Part shown: piece after piece, positions 1 through 8,387 of the stretch | How the letters are laid out: every line of letters starts with the position of its first letter | How positions within the stretch are numbered: position 1 is the stretch's first letter | Assembly: GCA_045592785.1 (NCBI GenBank) | Contig: JAZNVL010000030.1 | Coordinates: forward strand, 1 to 27,760 | Length of the DNA: 27,760 nt | Reading direction: 5' to 3' | Source: RGIG8244 sp045592785 | GTDB lineage: Bacteria > Verrucomicrobiota > Lentisphaeria > Victivallales > UBA1829 | Translations under genes and position numbers: made by a program | Notes under the pieces: generated by a model | Database searches by the model: none | What the model was told of the DNA's origin: nothing | What the model saw: the letters and a program-made list of their open reading frames with translations, nothing else

Positions 1-141
1 GGGGCACTTCCGCTGCTTTGGGGCGGGATCGGGACCTGTATCGTTCTGCTTGTGCAGGGGGCGGCGATCCTGCTTCTTCTGAGTATCATGCAGTATACCG
101 GGATCCAGGCGAATAAAAACAATGAGGAAAAGAACAAATGA
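1..141 (+). CDS. C-terminal end of a membrane protein (partial, 5' end outside window)
   Basis: Frame 1 is open from the first base of the window to a TGA at 139-141, giving 46 residues. About 25 residues are strongly hydrophobic (around GTCIVLLVQGAAILLLLSIM), consistent with one transmembrane helix, followed by a short charged cytoplasmic-type tail rich in Asn, Lys and Glu. The stop overlaps the ATG of the next lipoprotein gene by an ATGA, so the two are very likely co-transcribed and translationally coupled. The family cannot be recognised from this fragment. Confidence 0.7.
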   Translation, partial: GALPLLWGGIGTCIVLLVQGAAILLLLSIMQYTGIQANKNNEEKNK

Positions 142-689
142 AAAAATCCCTTGCTGCTTTCTGTCTGCTTGCACTGCTTGCCGCCTGTAATGAGCCGGCA
201 GCTCCCCCCGTGAAAACGGCACCCTGGGTGACCATGGCATCCTTTCCCTGGACGTTTGCGGAAGGAAAAGTGATCCTGCGTTCCGCCGGGGATTTCGGGG
301 CGGAAGTCTTTGCCGCCGATGGCGTCTTCACGGTCCCGGAACATCTTCTGCCGCCGACCTGTCTGGAAACGATGAAAGATCTTCCGCCGCCCGTCGGTAT
401 GCCGCCGGAATTCGTCCCGCCGGAAAAGGAATACAAGTTCTTTCAGTCTCTGGAATACGGTACGGAAGTCAGTGAATTGATCGGCAGTCTCGGAGCCTTT
501 CAGGTGGCGCGCCCCGGATTCGATCCCGAACGCAATCAGCCCTTTGGAGAATATTACTGGCGTATGCCTTCCGGACACTATTTCGGCGTTATCGTGGTGG
601 AAGAGAAAGTTCAGCGGAAAATGCTCTGGAAAAAAGTACCCGGAAATGTGGCGGGCAAGTCACCCATCGAAGACCTGTTCGGCAATTAA
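138..689 (+). CDS. Small lipoprotein of unknown function
   Basis: A 183-residue protein that starts in an ATGA overlap with the preceding membrane-protein gene. The N-terminus is a classical lipoprotein signal: MKKS, a hydrophobic core rich in Leu and Ala, and the lipobox LAAC with Cys at about residue 17, so the mature protein should be lipidated and anchored in the inner or outer membrane. The mature part is Pro-rich at the start and has many Glu-Phe-Pro stretches (PPEFVPPEKEYKFF). I recognise no enzyme motif or known domain. The gene ends in a TTAA shared with the stop codon of the convergent gene. Its job may be tied to the partial membrane protein upstream. Confidence 0.8.
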   Translation: MKKSLAAFCLLALLAACNEPAAPPVKTAPWVTMASFPWTFAEGKVILRSAGDFGAEVFAADGVFTVPEHLLPPTCLETMKDLPPPVGMPPEFVPPEKEYKFFQSLEYGTEVSELIGSLGAFQVARPGFDPERNQPFGEYYWRMPSGHYFGVIVVEEKVQRKMLWKKVPGNVAGKSPIEDLFGN

Positions 690-1021
690 GGCGTGGTCCG
701 GTAACAGGGATAAAACCGGTTATCCACCCAGATCTCTGTTTTCATGGGGTATAACATGCCGTTCCGTACATTCCCCTGGGGCAGATAAAGATGATACACA
801 AAGATCCTGCCCATCAGCGTGGGGAATCCTCCCGTCCCGAAGGCATGACTTTCCGCCCAGCCCAGTGTCCCCTGATCCTTCATGCTGATGGAATGGAACC
901 GGTAAGCCACCCGGGGTTCCCATTGCGGCTTTTCCTTTTTCTTTTTGACGTTCTCCGTGGCAGAACAGCAGAGTCCTGCGAAGAGCATTGCTGCGATCAT
1001 CACTCCCTTTTTCCAATCCAT
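686..1021 (-). CDS. Small exported protein, last gene of the Bat operon
   Basis: A 111-residue protein with a short basic N-terminus (MDWKK), a hydrophobic core (about residues 7-20) and a Cys-Cys-Ser-Ala end, which reads as a Sec signal peptide; the Cys does not sit in a canonical lipobox, so lipidation is uncertain. A Lys-rich patch (KKKKEK) follows, then an Arg/Tyr/Phe-rich soluble domain of about 80 residues with no family I recognise. A strong AGGAGG ribosome binding site lies at 1030-1035, inside the last codons of the BatD-BatE gene, eight bases from the ATG, and only 3 bases separate the upstream stop from this start. It is therefore the distal member of the histidine kinase/Bat operon, and probably acts in the periplasm with the Bat complex. 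Confidence 0.7.
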   Translation of the reverse strand: MDWKKGVMIAAMLFAGLCCSATENVKKKKEKPQWEPRVAYRFHSISMKDQGTLGWAESHAFGTGGFPTLMGRIFVYHLYLPQGNVRNGMLYPMKTEIWVDNRFYPCYRTTP

Positions 1022-1024
1022 TTT

Positions 1025-3508
1025 TTATTCCTCCTGTTTCAGCAGATCCTTCTGATCTTCATTCCATAACGGTAAAATATCCTTCCGCAGGATCCAGCCT
1101 TCCTCATCTTCTCCGATCCGGATCCGCGCCCATTCCAGCCGGGTTTCCTCCAGCCGGACTTCCTCGCCCTCTTTGAGTTGGCGTTCCAGTTTCCCGTTGG
1201 TGGTGGAGGGCAGACTGTATACCGGGGCATTCCGGTGTATCACGAGGGCAGGGGCGGTGGAATACAGCGTTGCGATCTGACAGACGGCGGCGATCACCGC
1301 CAGAAGCAGAACCGGGATCGCGGTAAACAGAACGATCCGCCACGCGGATTTTCCCGGAGAACGCAAGCCCAACGCACAAAGACAGACGGTCAACGCCAGT
1401 GCCGCCAACAGGATCCATTCATCCAGACGGAGCATATCCCGTCCTGTCACCAGCAGATCCCCGGGGTGTTCCACTTTATACCGTTCCGGCAGCATCATTT
1501 TCCGGCGCATCAGGTTCAGGTTCACCAATACATCACTGTCACGGGGTGCAAGCCGCATTGCCCGTTCGTAACACACTGCCGCCATCGCGGTCTCGCCCAG
1601 TTGATAATAACAGTTCCCCATATTGTAGAGCAATGCGGGGGAGACGGCGTTGGGCGAGTTTTTGAGCATCCCGGCGTAGGATTCCAGAGCGGCTTTGTAA
1701 TCGCCGTTATCGTATGCCGTCATGGCATTTTCTCCGGCGGCAAGAGTGAGCGTACCGAAGAACAGAAGGACCGTGACGAATTTGGAAAGACCTTTGAGCA
1801 GATCCTTTTTGAGTTCGGGCGTGAGTTCGGCGGAAACGCCCGGGATCCAGGCGGCATTGGCGATGGTTTTCAGCGCATGTGCGAAAGGCACGGTCCGTTC
1901 CTCATTGAATTCTCCGGCGGCGGAATCCAGACTGGTCCCCGGCGGGAGATCCATGACATCATTGAGATACTGTGAGAGTTCGCCGGAAACATCGGTCAGA
2001 TTTTCCGGAGCCGTTTCCCGGATCTTTTTCATCAAATGCTTTTTCTGTTTCCGGGCGTTATGCTTCCGGTATTTTGCCGGATCGTTCCGGAACGCTTTCT
2101 CCTGGGAGGCGGCAAGCAGTGCCGCGAAAAAGAAGATGAATCCGCAGAAGACCAGACCGAAGGTCATCATGGCGGTATTCAGCCACAAAGGAAGCCGGAC
2201 CGTACCGGAAAGATCTTTGTGCAGATAAAGTACATCTTTATGCCGCGGTTGTGTTTTCGCCGTAACTTCTTCCCCCGGATCTGCGCCGGTGGCATCCACA
2301 TACGTCTTGGAGGTCGCGACCAGTGTTTCCGCTTTCTTCACGTTCACAGTCCGCTGGAATATATAGGGTTTGTACGCATCAGCACCGGGCGAAAATACGG
2401 ATGCGGCGAACCGGATATTCTGTTCGCCCTCCTTGAGCGGGATCAGCGTATAACGCAGTTCAATGGCATTCTTTTTCCGTTCCGTTTCCGGCGGATACAT
2501 GCGGAATCCGGGCAGTTCCAGAGCCGGAGCCTGGAACGTTTCCATGGAGCCGTTCCCCGTGATCGTCAGTTTCAACGTTATGGGATCACCCACGCGGCTG
2601 GATTCCGCATTCAAATCGGCGGACCACTTCCAGTCACCGATCAATCCGCAATAAGGCGGCAGATCGGGGGGGATGGCGGGCAGCGGTTTCACCGTGATGG
2701 CGGGGAGCGCGGCGGAAAAGACCCGTTCATCCACCACTTCCATCCCGAAAAATCCCCTGCTTTCCACGAAGGAAACGGGCCAGTTGGCATTGAGGGTAAG
2801 TTCCCCCGGCGCAAGCGGACGGAATTTGGTTCGGAAAAAGTAGGCGATATAATTCTTGCCGCCGATCCGGGAAATTTTCCGGTCGAATACTTCAAAGGAA
2901 GGCATCCGGGGATTCTGTGCCCGGTAGTCGCGCAGACGGATGATCACGCCTTTGCCCGTAGTGAACGAGGGATACTCCGCCGCTTGCAGTTCGTATGGGA
3001 AATTTGTTGCGACACAGACGGTGAAATCCAGGGGCAGTTCCTCCCCGACATAACAGGTCTTGACGGGCGTGTTTCCGGGGATCTGCAGCGTGGCAAAAAA
3101 CGAATTGCTCCCGTTCTTTCCGGCATCGGCAGGCGTGGCTGCGGCAGCCGTCACCGTGATGGTTAGCGGCGCTGTCTTGATCGTTTTTCCGTTTACTTCC
3201 ACATCCAGTGCGGGGATCTGATATTCACCCGGCTTTTCCGCAACGAAGGGGATCTGCATCGTGGCGGAGGAACTCCGCTTCCCGTTGATGATCTGTGTCT
3301 GTTGAGACGTGCTGATCCGGTTGGAGTAGATCCGTAATCCTTTTGCTTTCGGGGGCGTGCGGAAACGGGGGACACCGTCATCGCTGGTGAGGATCAGCGC
3401 GGCGGAAAGTCCCGCAACGGGTTGTTCCGGTTGAACGGAAAGCGTGACTGCGGCGGCAAGGTCACAGATGAAGAAGAAGAGTAAAACCGCGTATATTCCG
3501 TATTTCAT
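1025..3508 (-). CDS. BatD-BatE fusion protein (aerotolerance complex)
   Basis: An 827-residue membrane protein joining two Bat components. After a signal peptide, residues about 20-390 match the BatD 'Oxygen tolerance' family (VTLSVQPEQPVAG start, repeated beta-sandwich blocks such as PGEYQIPAL and PGELTLNANWP), followed by a TM helix at about 444-466. A basic linker leads to a second hydrophobic segment (about 575-591, TVLLFFGTLTLAAG) that resembles a relict BatE signal peptide, then BatE-type TPRs (about 595-663, LLYNMGNCYYQLGE), two TM helices (about 697-716 and 725-749) and a C-terminal bacterial SH3 domain ending in GWILR. An AAGGAG lies at 3519-3524. The ATG at 3508 is 10 bases away, and an in-frame GTG at 3514 is only 4 away, so I prefer the ATG. 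BatD and BatE are normally separate genes. Confidence 0.85.
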   Translation of the reverse strand: MKYGIYAVLLFFFICDLAAAVTLSVQPEQPVAGLSAALILTSDDGVPRFRTPPKAKGLRIYSNRISTSQQTQIINGKRSSSATMQIPFVAEKPGEYQIPALDVEVNGKTIKTAPLTITVTAAAATPADAGKNGSNSFFATLQIPGNTPVKTCYVGEELPLDFTVCVATNFPYELQAAEYPSFTTGKGVIIRLRDYRAQNPRMPSFEVFDRKISRIGGKNYIAYFFRTKFRPLAPGELTLNANWPVSFVESRGFFGMEVVDERVFSAALPAITVKPLPAIPPDLPPYCGLIGDWKWSADLNAESSRVGDPITLKLTITGNGSMETFQAPALELPGFRMYPPETERKKNAIELRYTLIPLKEGEQNIRFAASVFSPGADAYKPYIFQRTVNVKKAETLVATSKTYVDATGADPGEEVTAKTQPRHKDVLYLHKDLSGTVRLPLWLNTAMMTFGLVFCGFIFFFAALLAASQEKAFRNDPAKYRKHNARKQKKHLMKKIRETAPENLTDVSGELSQYLNDVMDLPPGTSLDSAAGEFNEERTVPFAHALKTIANAAWIPGVSAELTPELKKDLLKGLSKFVTVLLFFGTLTLAAGENAMTAYDNGDYKAALESYAGMLKNSPNAVSPALLYNMGNCYYQLGETAMAAVCYERAMRLAPRDSDVLVNLNLMRRKMMLPERYKVEHPGDLLVTGRDMLRLDEWILLAALALTVCLCALGLRSPGKSAWRIVLFTAIPVLLLAVIAAVCQIATLYSTAPALVIHRNAPVYSLPSTTNGKLERQLKEGEEVRLEETRLEWARIRIGEDEEGWILRKDILPLWNEDQKDLLKQEE

Positions 3509-3529
3509 GTTCACGATACTCCTTGTTTT

Positions 3530-5521
3530 TTACCAGTCTTTTTCCACTTTGCGCTGCGGTGCATTGCGCTTTTGTATTTCTTTGAGCATATCCCGGAAAT
3601 CTTTTTCGTCACGCGCCATGACATCCAGAATAGCTTCCGCCTGTTCCTTATCGATCTCCCTGGGCTCACCCTCCGGTGAACCGGATTGCTGTTGTTCGCC
3701 CTTCTGCTGTGGAGTTTGCTGTTCGTTCTGCTGTTGTTCGCCTTCGGACTTCTCCGGCTTTTTCCCGCCGTCCTTTTTTCCGCCGGACTGCTCCTTGTCC
3801 TGTGACTTCTTCTCTTCCTGTTTCTGTTCCTCTGCGCCCAATGCTTTCATCGCGTTATCCAGATGTTCATCGGCTTTTTTCTGATTGCCTCTCTGCTGTT
3901 CCTGTTGTGCTTTCTGCAATTCCCGTTTTGCGTTATCGGCGGATTGCGCCATTTGCTGCTGCTCGAGTTTCTCCGCCTGTTGTTTCATTTGATCGGCGGC
4001 GTGTTCCGCCTGACGTGTCTTCTGCTGCTGTTTCTGCGGATCCTTTTCATCTTTTGCCTGTTTTGTCTGATCTTTTGCCTGTTGCTGCCGTTTTTTGAGT
4101 TCTTCGATCTCTTTCTTCAACTCTTCGGCATTTTTGCGGTCTTTCAACAAAACCTGCTGATTGGCGGCAGCCGTGGTCCCGTACCGGAAACTTTCCCTGT
4201 AACTGGTTTCGGCTTCATCCAGTTTGGCAATGGCTTCCTCCAACGCTTTCTGCGCAAGATCCGGATTCTGATTTTTCAGCCCTTCGTTGGCTTCGGACAT
4301 CTTTGCCCGTGCTTCCTTGTGGGGGATCACGCCCATATTCTGATACGCATTGGCACGGACCTGTGCATTCTCTTCCACCGCCACCGCCTTTTCGTAAAAT
4401 TCCTTTGCCTTTGCGTTGTCATTTTCCTTCTGCGCCTGAACTCCGGCATTGAAGAATTGCTCTGCTTCCTGTCCGGCAAGAGGTAAAACCGTAAACAGAC
4501 ACAAAAGCACGATCACTGCGGTCCGCCGTTCGGGAATACAGAACGCCAGGATCAACAGAAACAATGCCGTCCCGAGCGTCCAGAACGGGCGTTCGATGGG
4601 ACGTGTCACTGCCAGTTCGCTGCTGCCCGTTTTCCGGTCCAAACGGTCGATCGCGTTTTGCAGTTCGTTCAAACCGGGATCGGCGGCTGTGGAGCGGACA
4701 TAGATCCCGGCTGTTTTTTGTGCGAGTGCGGAGAGTTCTTTTTCATTGAGAGGACTTTTCACGGCATTGCCTTTTTCATCGGTCAGGATCTTCCGGTTTC
4801 CCTTTTCATCGGTGACATGGATGACCGAAGGATTGGCGGGGTCGCCCATTCCGGCGATAAAGAGCGGGATATTGGCATCCGCCAGCTGCTTTGTGACGTT
4901 CTCCGCCTGTCCGGTGAGTTCATCTCCATCGGTGATGAGGATCACCGCTTTGTGTTTGCCTTCGGCACTTTCAAATGCCTGAACGGCGGTCTCCAGTGCG
5001 TGCTGGATATTGGTCCCTCCCATGGGTATGGTATCGGTATCCAACCCATCTGTCAGCTGAAGAAAACTGGTCTTGTCTGTGGTAAGCGGACATTGCAGAA
5101 AACTGGTGCCGGCGAATGCGATCAGCCCGAACCGGTCGGCGGGATTCTTTTCTGCCAGCTGCCGGACCAGCCATTGTCCCTGGGCGAGCCGGGTGGGTTT
5201 GACGTCATCGGCGAGCATACTGCGTGAGACGTCAAAGATGACCAGCAGATCTCTGCCGGGTCCGGTATCGGGCAGGAAATCCCGTCCCCAAGCCAATTGA
5301 GCGGCGGCGATGATACAAGCAAGAGCGGATGCGGTATACAGGCAATGTTTTACCCTTCGTTTTGACTTGCTCGCATCGGTGTATTTTTCTGCATTTTCTT
5401 CTTTTTTAAACATAGCTTCGGCGATTTTTCTGCGTTTCCGGTTGCCGTAAAGAACAGCCAGCATGAACAGCGGCAGCAGCCACGCCAGATGCCATAATAT
5501 ATCGTAGGATAAAAACGTCAT
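3530..5521 (-). CDS. BatB-BatC fusion protein: membrane vWA domain plus TPR and coiled coil
   Basis: A 663-residue membrane protein. An N-terminal TM region (ILWHLAWLLPLFMLAVL) and a second one (around 65-78) precede a von Willebrand A domain (about 90-300). Its metal-binding MIDAS motif is intact: DVSRS at 97-101, Thr in GGTN at about 170 and Asp in ITDGDE at 198. Two hydrophobic segments (about 314-349) follow, then BatC-type TPRs (FFNAGVQAQKENDNAKAKEF), a long Gln/Lys/Glu coiled coil (about 460-600) and a short C-terminal helix. The ATG at 5521 overlaps the kinase stop as ATGA; a start 15 codons further upstream would overlap it by almost 50 bases and is less likely. The upstream MoxR and DUF58 partners of typical Bat loci are not next to it. 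Confidence 0.88.
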   Translation of the reverse strand: MTFLSYDILWHLAWLLPLFMLAVLYGNRKRRKIAEAMFKKEENAEKYTDASKSKRRVKHCLYTASALACIIAAAQLAWGRDFLPDTGPGRDLLVIFDVSRSMLADDVKPTRLAQGQWLVRQLAEKNPADRFGLIAFAGTSFLQCPLTTDKTSFLQLTDGLDTDTIPMGGTNIQHALETAVQAFESAEGKHKAVILITDGDELTGQAENVTKQLADANIPLFIAGMGDPANPSVIHVTDEKGNRKILTDEKGNAVKSPLNEKELSALAQKTAGIYVRSTAADPGLNELQNAIDRLDRKTGSSELAVTRPIERPFWTLGTALFLLILAFCIPERRTAVIVLLCLFTVLPLAGQEAEQFFNAGVQAQKENDNAKAKEFYEKAVAVEENAQVRANAYQNMGVIPHKEARAKMSEANEGLKNQNPDLAQKALEEAIAKLDEAETSYRESFRYGTTAAANQQVLLKDRKNAEELKKEIEELKKRQQQAKDQTKQAKDEKDPQKQQQKTRQAEHAADQMKQQAEKLEQQQMAQSADNAKRELQKAQQEQQRGNQKKADEHLDNAMKALGAEEQKQEEKKSQDKEQSGGKKDGGKKPEKSEGEQQQNEQQTPQQKGEQQQSGSPEGEPREIDKEQAEAILDVMARDEKDFRDMLKEIQKRNAPQRKVEKDW

Positions 5522-7386
5522 ACTTTTTCTTTCCCCCCTGTTGTTTCCGGTTTTTTGTTTAGACACAGAAAATCCGGTTTTGTTCCATTCTGCTGCCGCG
5601 TGCCCATCAGATGATACATCACGCGGTTTACTTCTTTCAGCCGGAACGGCTTCAGAAGTTTCGCCGCAAAACCGTATGCCGCCGGATTCGAAAGGATCGG
5701 GTCATCGCAATATCCGCTTGCGGCGACCGCGCGGACATCCGGCGATTCTTTTTTGAGGATATCCAGCACTTCTTTCCCGCCGATACCGTCGGGCAGTGTC
5801 AGGTCCAGGAACAACAGATCAAAGGGCTTGCCTTCCTTCTCTGCCTGCCGGAATTTTTGCAGACACTCATCCGCGTTTTCTGCGTATTCGCACTGACAGT
5901 TCATGAAGGAGAGGATCCTGCCCAGGAGCAGTCGTACATTTTCCTGATCGTCCAGGATCAGAAGATGTCCGCCGCCGGAATATTCGGGGATATCCTCTTC
6001 TGTCTGTTCACTGTTTTCTGCGACTTCCGTTTGAAGCACTGCGGGGAGATACAGTTCAAAACAAGCTCCCTGACCGGAGGGCGGATCCACCACCTGGATG
6101 GACCCGGAATGACGTTTCAACGTGGAAAGACACATGGGCAGTCCCATCCCGGTCCCTTCCGGACGGGTGGTGTAAAAGGGATAGAAGATCTTTTCCCGTT
6201 CTTCCGGCGGGATCCCGTGTCCGCTGTCTATGATCCGGATCCGGATATAAAGACCGGGGCGGAGTCCTTCCAGATTATTTTCCTCCAACGTTCTGCTTCG
6301 GATCTGGATCCGTACAGACCCTTTGCGGTCCATGGCGATACTTGCATTCCGGAGCAGGTTGTTGAGGACCTGTCCGATCTGTGCTTTGTCGATGACGGCG
6401 CAGGGGAGATCCGGTTCGAAATCAAAGAAGGCTTCGGTCTCTGTATTGCGCAGAAAGAATGTGGTGTTGCTGCGGAAGAAACTGTCGGTGTCCACCGGGA
6501 CGGTAATGGGTGCGCCCCCTTTTGCAAAGCTCAAAAGCTGGTTGCTGAGGTTTTCCGTCACATCAAGAGCCTGTTTGCAATCTTTGAGATACCGGAGACT
6601 TTCCGGTGCTTTTCCGGAAAACATTTCCGCCAGTTCCAGATTACCCCGGAGAACGGTGAGCAGGTTCCGGAAATCGTGGGCGAGACCTGTGGCGATGGCG
6701 GCGACTTTTTCCATGTTGGAACGTTGTTCTGCGCTTCGTGCCCGGCGGATCTGTTGGAAATCGGCGGCAAGGGTCTGGATCTCTTTGTCCAGAACAGCAT
6801 CTCCGGTTTCCGGGGCGGCGGCAGGAGTATCCTCTGTTCCGGGTTGATTGAGCAGTTGACTGATGGTGCGTGCCGTGGCGATCCGGTTCTGTATCGCAAA
6901 ACGGAAAAGCAGCAGTAAGCCGCAGGGCAGAGTCAACAAGGCAAAGCCCGCCAGCAGAATATACGTCTGATAGACTTTCCGATATACGATCTTTGTGTCA
7001 CGGCTCAATACCAGAGTTCGACCATCCTCCGTCACACGGCTGACGCATAACAGCATTTGTCCATTCGATTTATCCAGATGATGCCAGGTCTTGCCGGGCA
7101 TGGGCCGGACATCAATAACAGGGTGTGAGCCGGTCCGGTTCAGAGTAACGGGCATCTTCCCTTTCTCCCAGATTGTGATCGTCCCAGTTTCCGGCGTGAA
7201 GAGTTCCGGATCTGTTTCCCTGCCTTTCAGTTTATGAGCGATCAAATCGGCTTCCTGCTCCATGGATTCCCGGCACAAACTGCGGAAGTCACTGATGAGC
7301 AGTACAGCGAAAAGTACAGGAGTCAGGAATACCGTCAGCAGCACGGCTGAAAAAGAAAAATTCAACAGCGTATTCTTGATTTTCAT
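5518..7386 (-). CDS. Membrane-bound hybrid sensor histidine kinase
   Basis: A 622-residue hybrid kinase. Two TM helices (about 10-32 and 141-163) flank a periplasmic sensor of about 105 residues of no recognised type. The cytoplasmic part has a dimerisation/phosphoacceptor segment with His237 in GLAHDFRN, an N-box with Asn347 (NNLLRNAS), a G1 box DSGHGIP at 387-393, an F/G2 region FYPFYTTRPEGTGMGLP, and a C-terminal receiver domain (about 473-590) with the acidic pair Asp479-Asp480, phosphoacceptor Asp528 in FLDLTLPDG and Lys579 in LLKP. There is no DNA-binding output domain, so the output regulator or partner must be elsewhere or be protein-level. It is first in the operon with the two Bat fusions and overlaps the BatB-BatC start by ATGA. 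An AGGA lies just upstream of the ATG. Confidence 0.92.
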   Translation of the reverse strand: MKIKNTLLNFSFSAVLLTVFLTPVLFAVLLISDFRSLCRESMEQEADLIAHKLKGRETDPELFTPETGTITIWEKGKMPVTLNRTGSHPVIDVRPMPGKTWHHLDKSNGQMLLCVSRVTEDGRTLVLSRDTKIVYRKVYQTYILLAGFALLTLPCGLLLLFRFAIQNRIATARTISQLLNQPGTEDTPAAAPETGDAVLDKEIQTLAADFQQIRRARSAEQRSNMEKVAAIATGLAHDFRNLLTVLRGNLELAEMFSGKAPESLRYLKDCKQALDVTENLSNQLLSFAKGGAPITVPVDTDSFFRSNTTFFLRNTETEAFFDFEPDLPCAVIDKAQIGQVLNNLLRNASIAMDRKGSVRIQIRSRTLEENNLEGLRPGLYIRIRIIDSGHGIPPEEREKIFYPFYTTRPEGTGMGLPMCLSTLKRHSGSIQVVDPPSGQGACFELYLPAVLQTEVAENSEQTEEDIPEYSGGGHLLILDDQENVRLLLGRILSFMNCQCEYAENADECLQKFRQAEKEGKPFDLLFLDLTLPDGIGGKEVLDILKKESPDVRAVAASGYCDDPILSNPAAYGFAAKLLKPFRLKEVNRVMYHLMGTRQQNGTKPDFLCLNKKPETTGGKEKV

Positions 7387-7422
7387 GTCTGATTCCTGTT
7401 ACATGTTACCTCTTATTTCAGT

Positions 7423-7431
7423 AATATATCA
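7423..7431 (-). promoter_or_regulatory. Possible extended -10 promoter for the kinase-Bat operon
   Basis: On the minus strand the sequence reads TGATATATT, an extended -10 type element (TGn plus TATATT at 7423-7428), about 37 bases before the kinase start codon. No good -35 hexamer sits at the expected distance (GATGAA), so this rests on the -10 alone. Confidence 0.3.
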
Positions 7432-7471
7432 CACTTTTTCCCGATTTCATCCCCTTTTTTCTTTTTTCTGG

Positions 7472-7499
7472 TTGATTTTTTTGTTTCACGATGTATAGT
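7472..7499 (+). promoter_or_regulatory. Probable sigma70-type promoter of the two-TM protein gene
   Basis: TTGATT at 7472-7477 and TATAGT at 7494-7499 are separated by 16 bases, within an AT-rich intergenic region, about 40 bases before the ATG at 7540. The region also carries pyrimidine tracts upstream. Confidence 0.55.
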
Positions 7500-7539
7500 A
7501 TCCACATTTTCAATATATAACTACAGGAGTTCACCCTTT

Positions 7540-8349
7540 ATGTTCACTATCATTCTCGGTCTTGCCACCGGCGCAGCCGTCTATTTCTCTCTGACTTACG
7601 CCGCCGATATGAAGGGCGCAGGCGTTATCGTCCTGGCGGTCCTTTCCATGTTCCTCGTCCAACTCATCGTCATGCTGGTCCTCCGCAAAGTCTCCGCAAA
7701 GATCAATAACGTCCTCCAGGCGACCATGATGGAAACCGCTAATAAGCTCCGTGCCATGCAGGAACAGTATATGCGCCGTCCCGTCGGCTCCCAGAAGCAG
7801 ATGATGCAGAACCTGGAACGGGAACAGAACGCCGGCTTGAACCGTATGATCGAAAAACTGGATCTTTACAAGCCTCTTTATCCCTGGAATCTCCTGATGA
7901 AAAAGCAGGTCAATACCATGCGCATGCTCTTCCTTTTCCAGCTCAAAAAGTTTGACGAGGTGGATGCACTCATGCCACACTGCCTTTTCTTCGATGTCCA
8001 GTCCGTCTGCGTGAAAATGGCCCGTATGTATAAACGCAACGAAGAAGGCATTGACAAGTTCTTCCGCAAAAAAGCCGCCAAGTTCAAAGGCGAAAGCGCG
8101 GTCCTCCCGTACTCCCTTTACGCATGGATCCTGGTCAAACAGGAAAAAATCGACGATGCCATCAAGGTCCTCAATCAGGCGAAGATCAAGACCAATGATA
8201 ACGAAGTCATCATCAAAAACTGGGAAATGCTGGTCAATAACAAAGTCAAACATTTCTCCAATGCTCTCCTGGGCGAACAGTGGTATGCCCTCATGTTGGA
8301 AGAACCCAAAATGCAGCGGCAGACCCAGCAGGTCATGCGCCGCCGCTGA
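7540..8349 (+). CDS. Conserved-looking membrane protein with two TM helices and a helical-repeat tail
   Basis: A 269-residue protein. Two TM helices (about 3-22 and 25-48) form an N-terminal hairpin; a basic, Met-rich helical linker follows (about 50-105), and the remainder is all-helical with TPR-like character (for example residues about 186-215, YAWILVKQEKIDDAIKVLNQ). The soluble part is probably cytoplasmic because both termini of the hairpin flank Lys/Arg-rich segments. No catalytic motif is visible. Arg codons are almost all CGC or CGT (12 of 14, no AGA or AGG) and third positions are C-rich, unlike the CGG-rich neighbours, which suggests high expression. The gene stands alone between its own promoter and a hairpin terminator. 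A CAGGAG sits about nine bases before the ATG. I cannot name the family. Confidence 0.85.
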   Translation: MFTIILGLATGAAVYFSLTYAADMKGAGVIVLAVLSMFLVQLIVMLVLRKVSAKINNVLQATMMETANKLRAMQEQYMRRPVGSQKQMMQNLEREQNAGLNRMIEKLDLYKPLYPWNLLMKKQVNTMRMLFLFQLKKFDEVDALMPHCLFFDVQSVCVKMARMYKRNEEGIDKFFRKKAAKFKGESAVLPYSLYAWILVKQEKIDDAIKVLNQAKIKTNDNEVIIKNWEMLVNNKVKHFSNALLGEQWYALMLEEPKMQRQTQQVMRRR

Positions 8350-8361
8350 TCCCGTTACACC

Positions 8362-8387
8362 GCCGGTCAGTCGACCGGCTTTTCTTT
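8362..8387 (+). terminator. Intrinsic terminator after the two-TM protein gene
   Basis: A perfect 7-bp stem GCCGGTC / GACCGGC (8362-8368 with 8373-8379) with a 4-base AGTC loop is followed directly by TTTTCTTT. It lies 13 bases after the stop codon. Confidence 0.9.

Noticed and set aside
2036..3166. 376-codon plus-strand frame inside the BatD-BatE gene
   Set aside because: Shadow frame rich in Arg/Gly/Phe/His; the minus-strand protein has clear Bat domains and a ribosome binding site.
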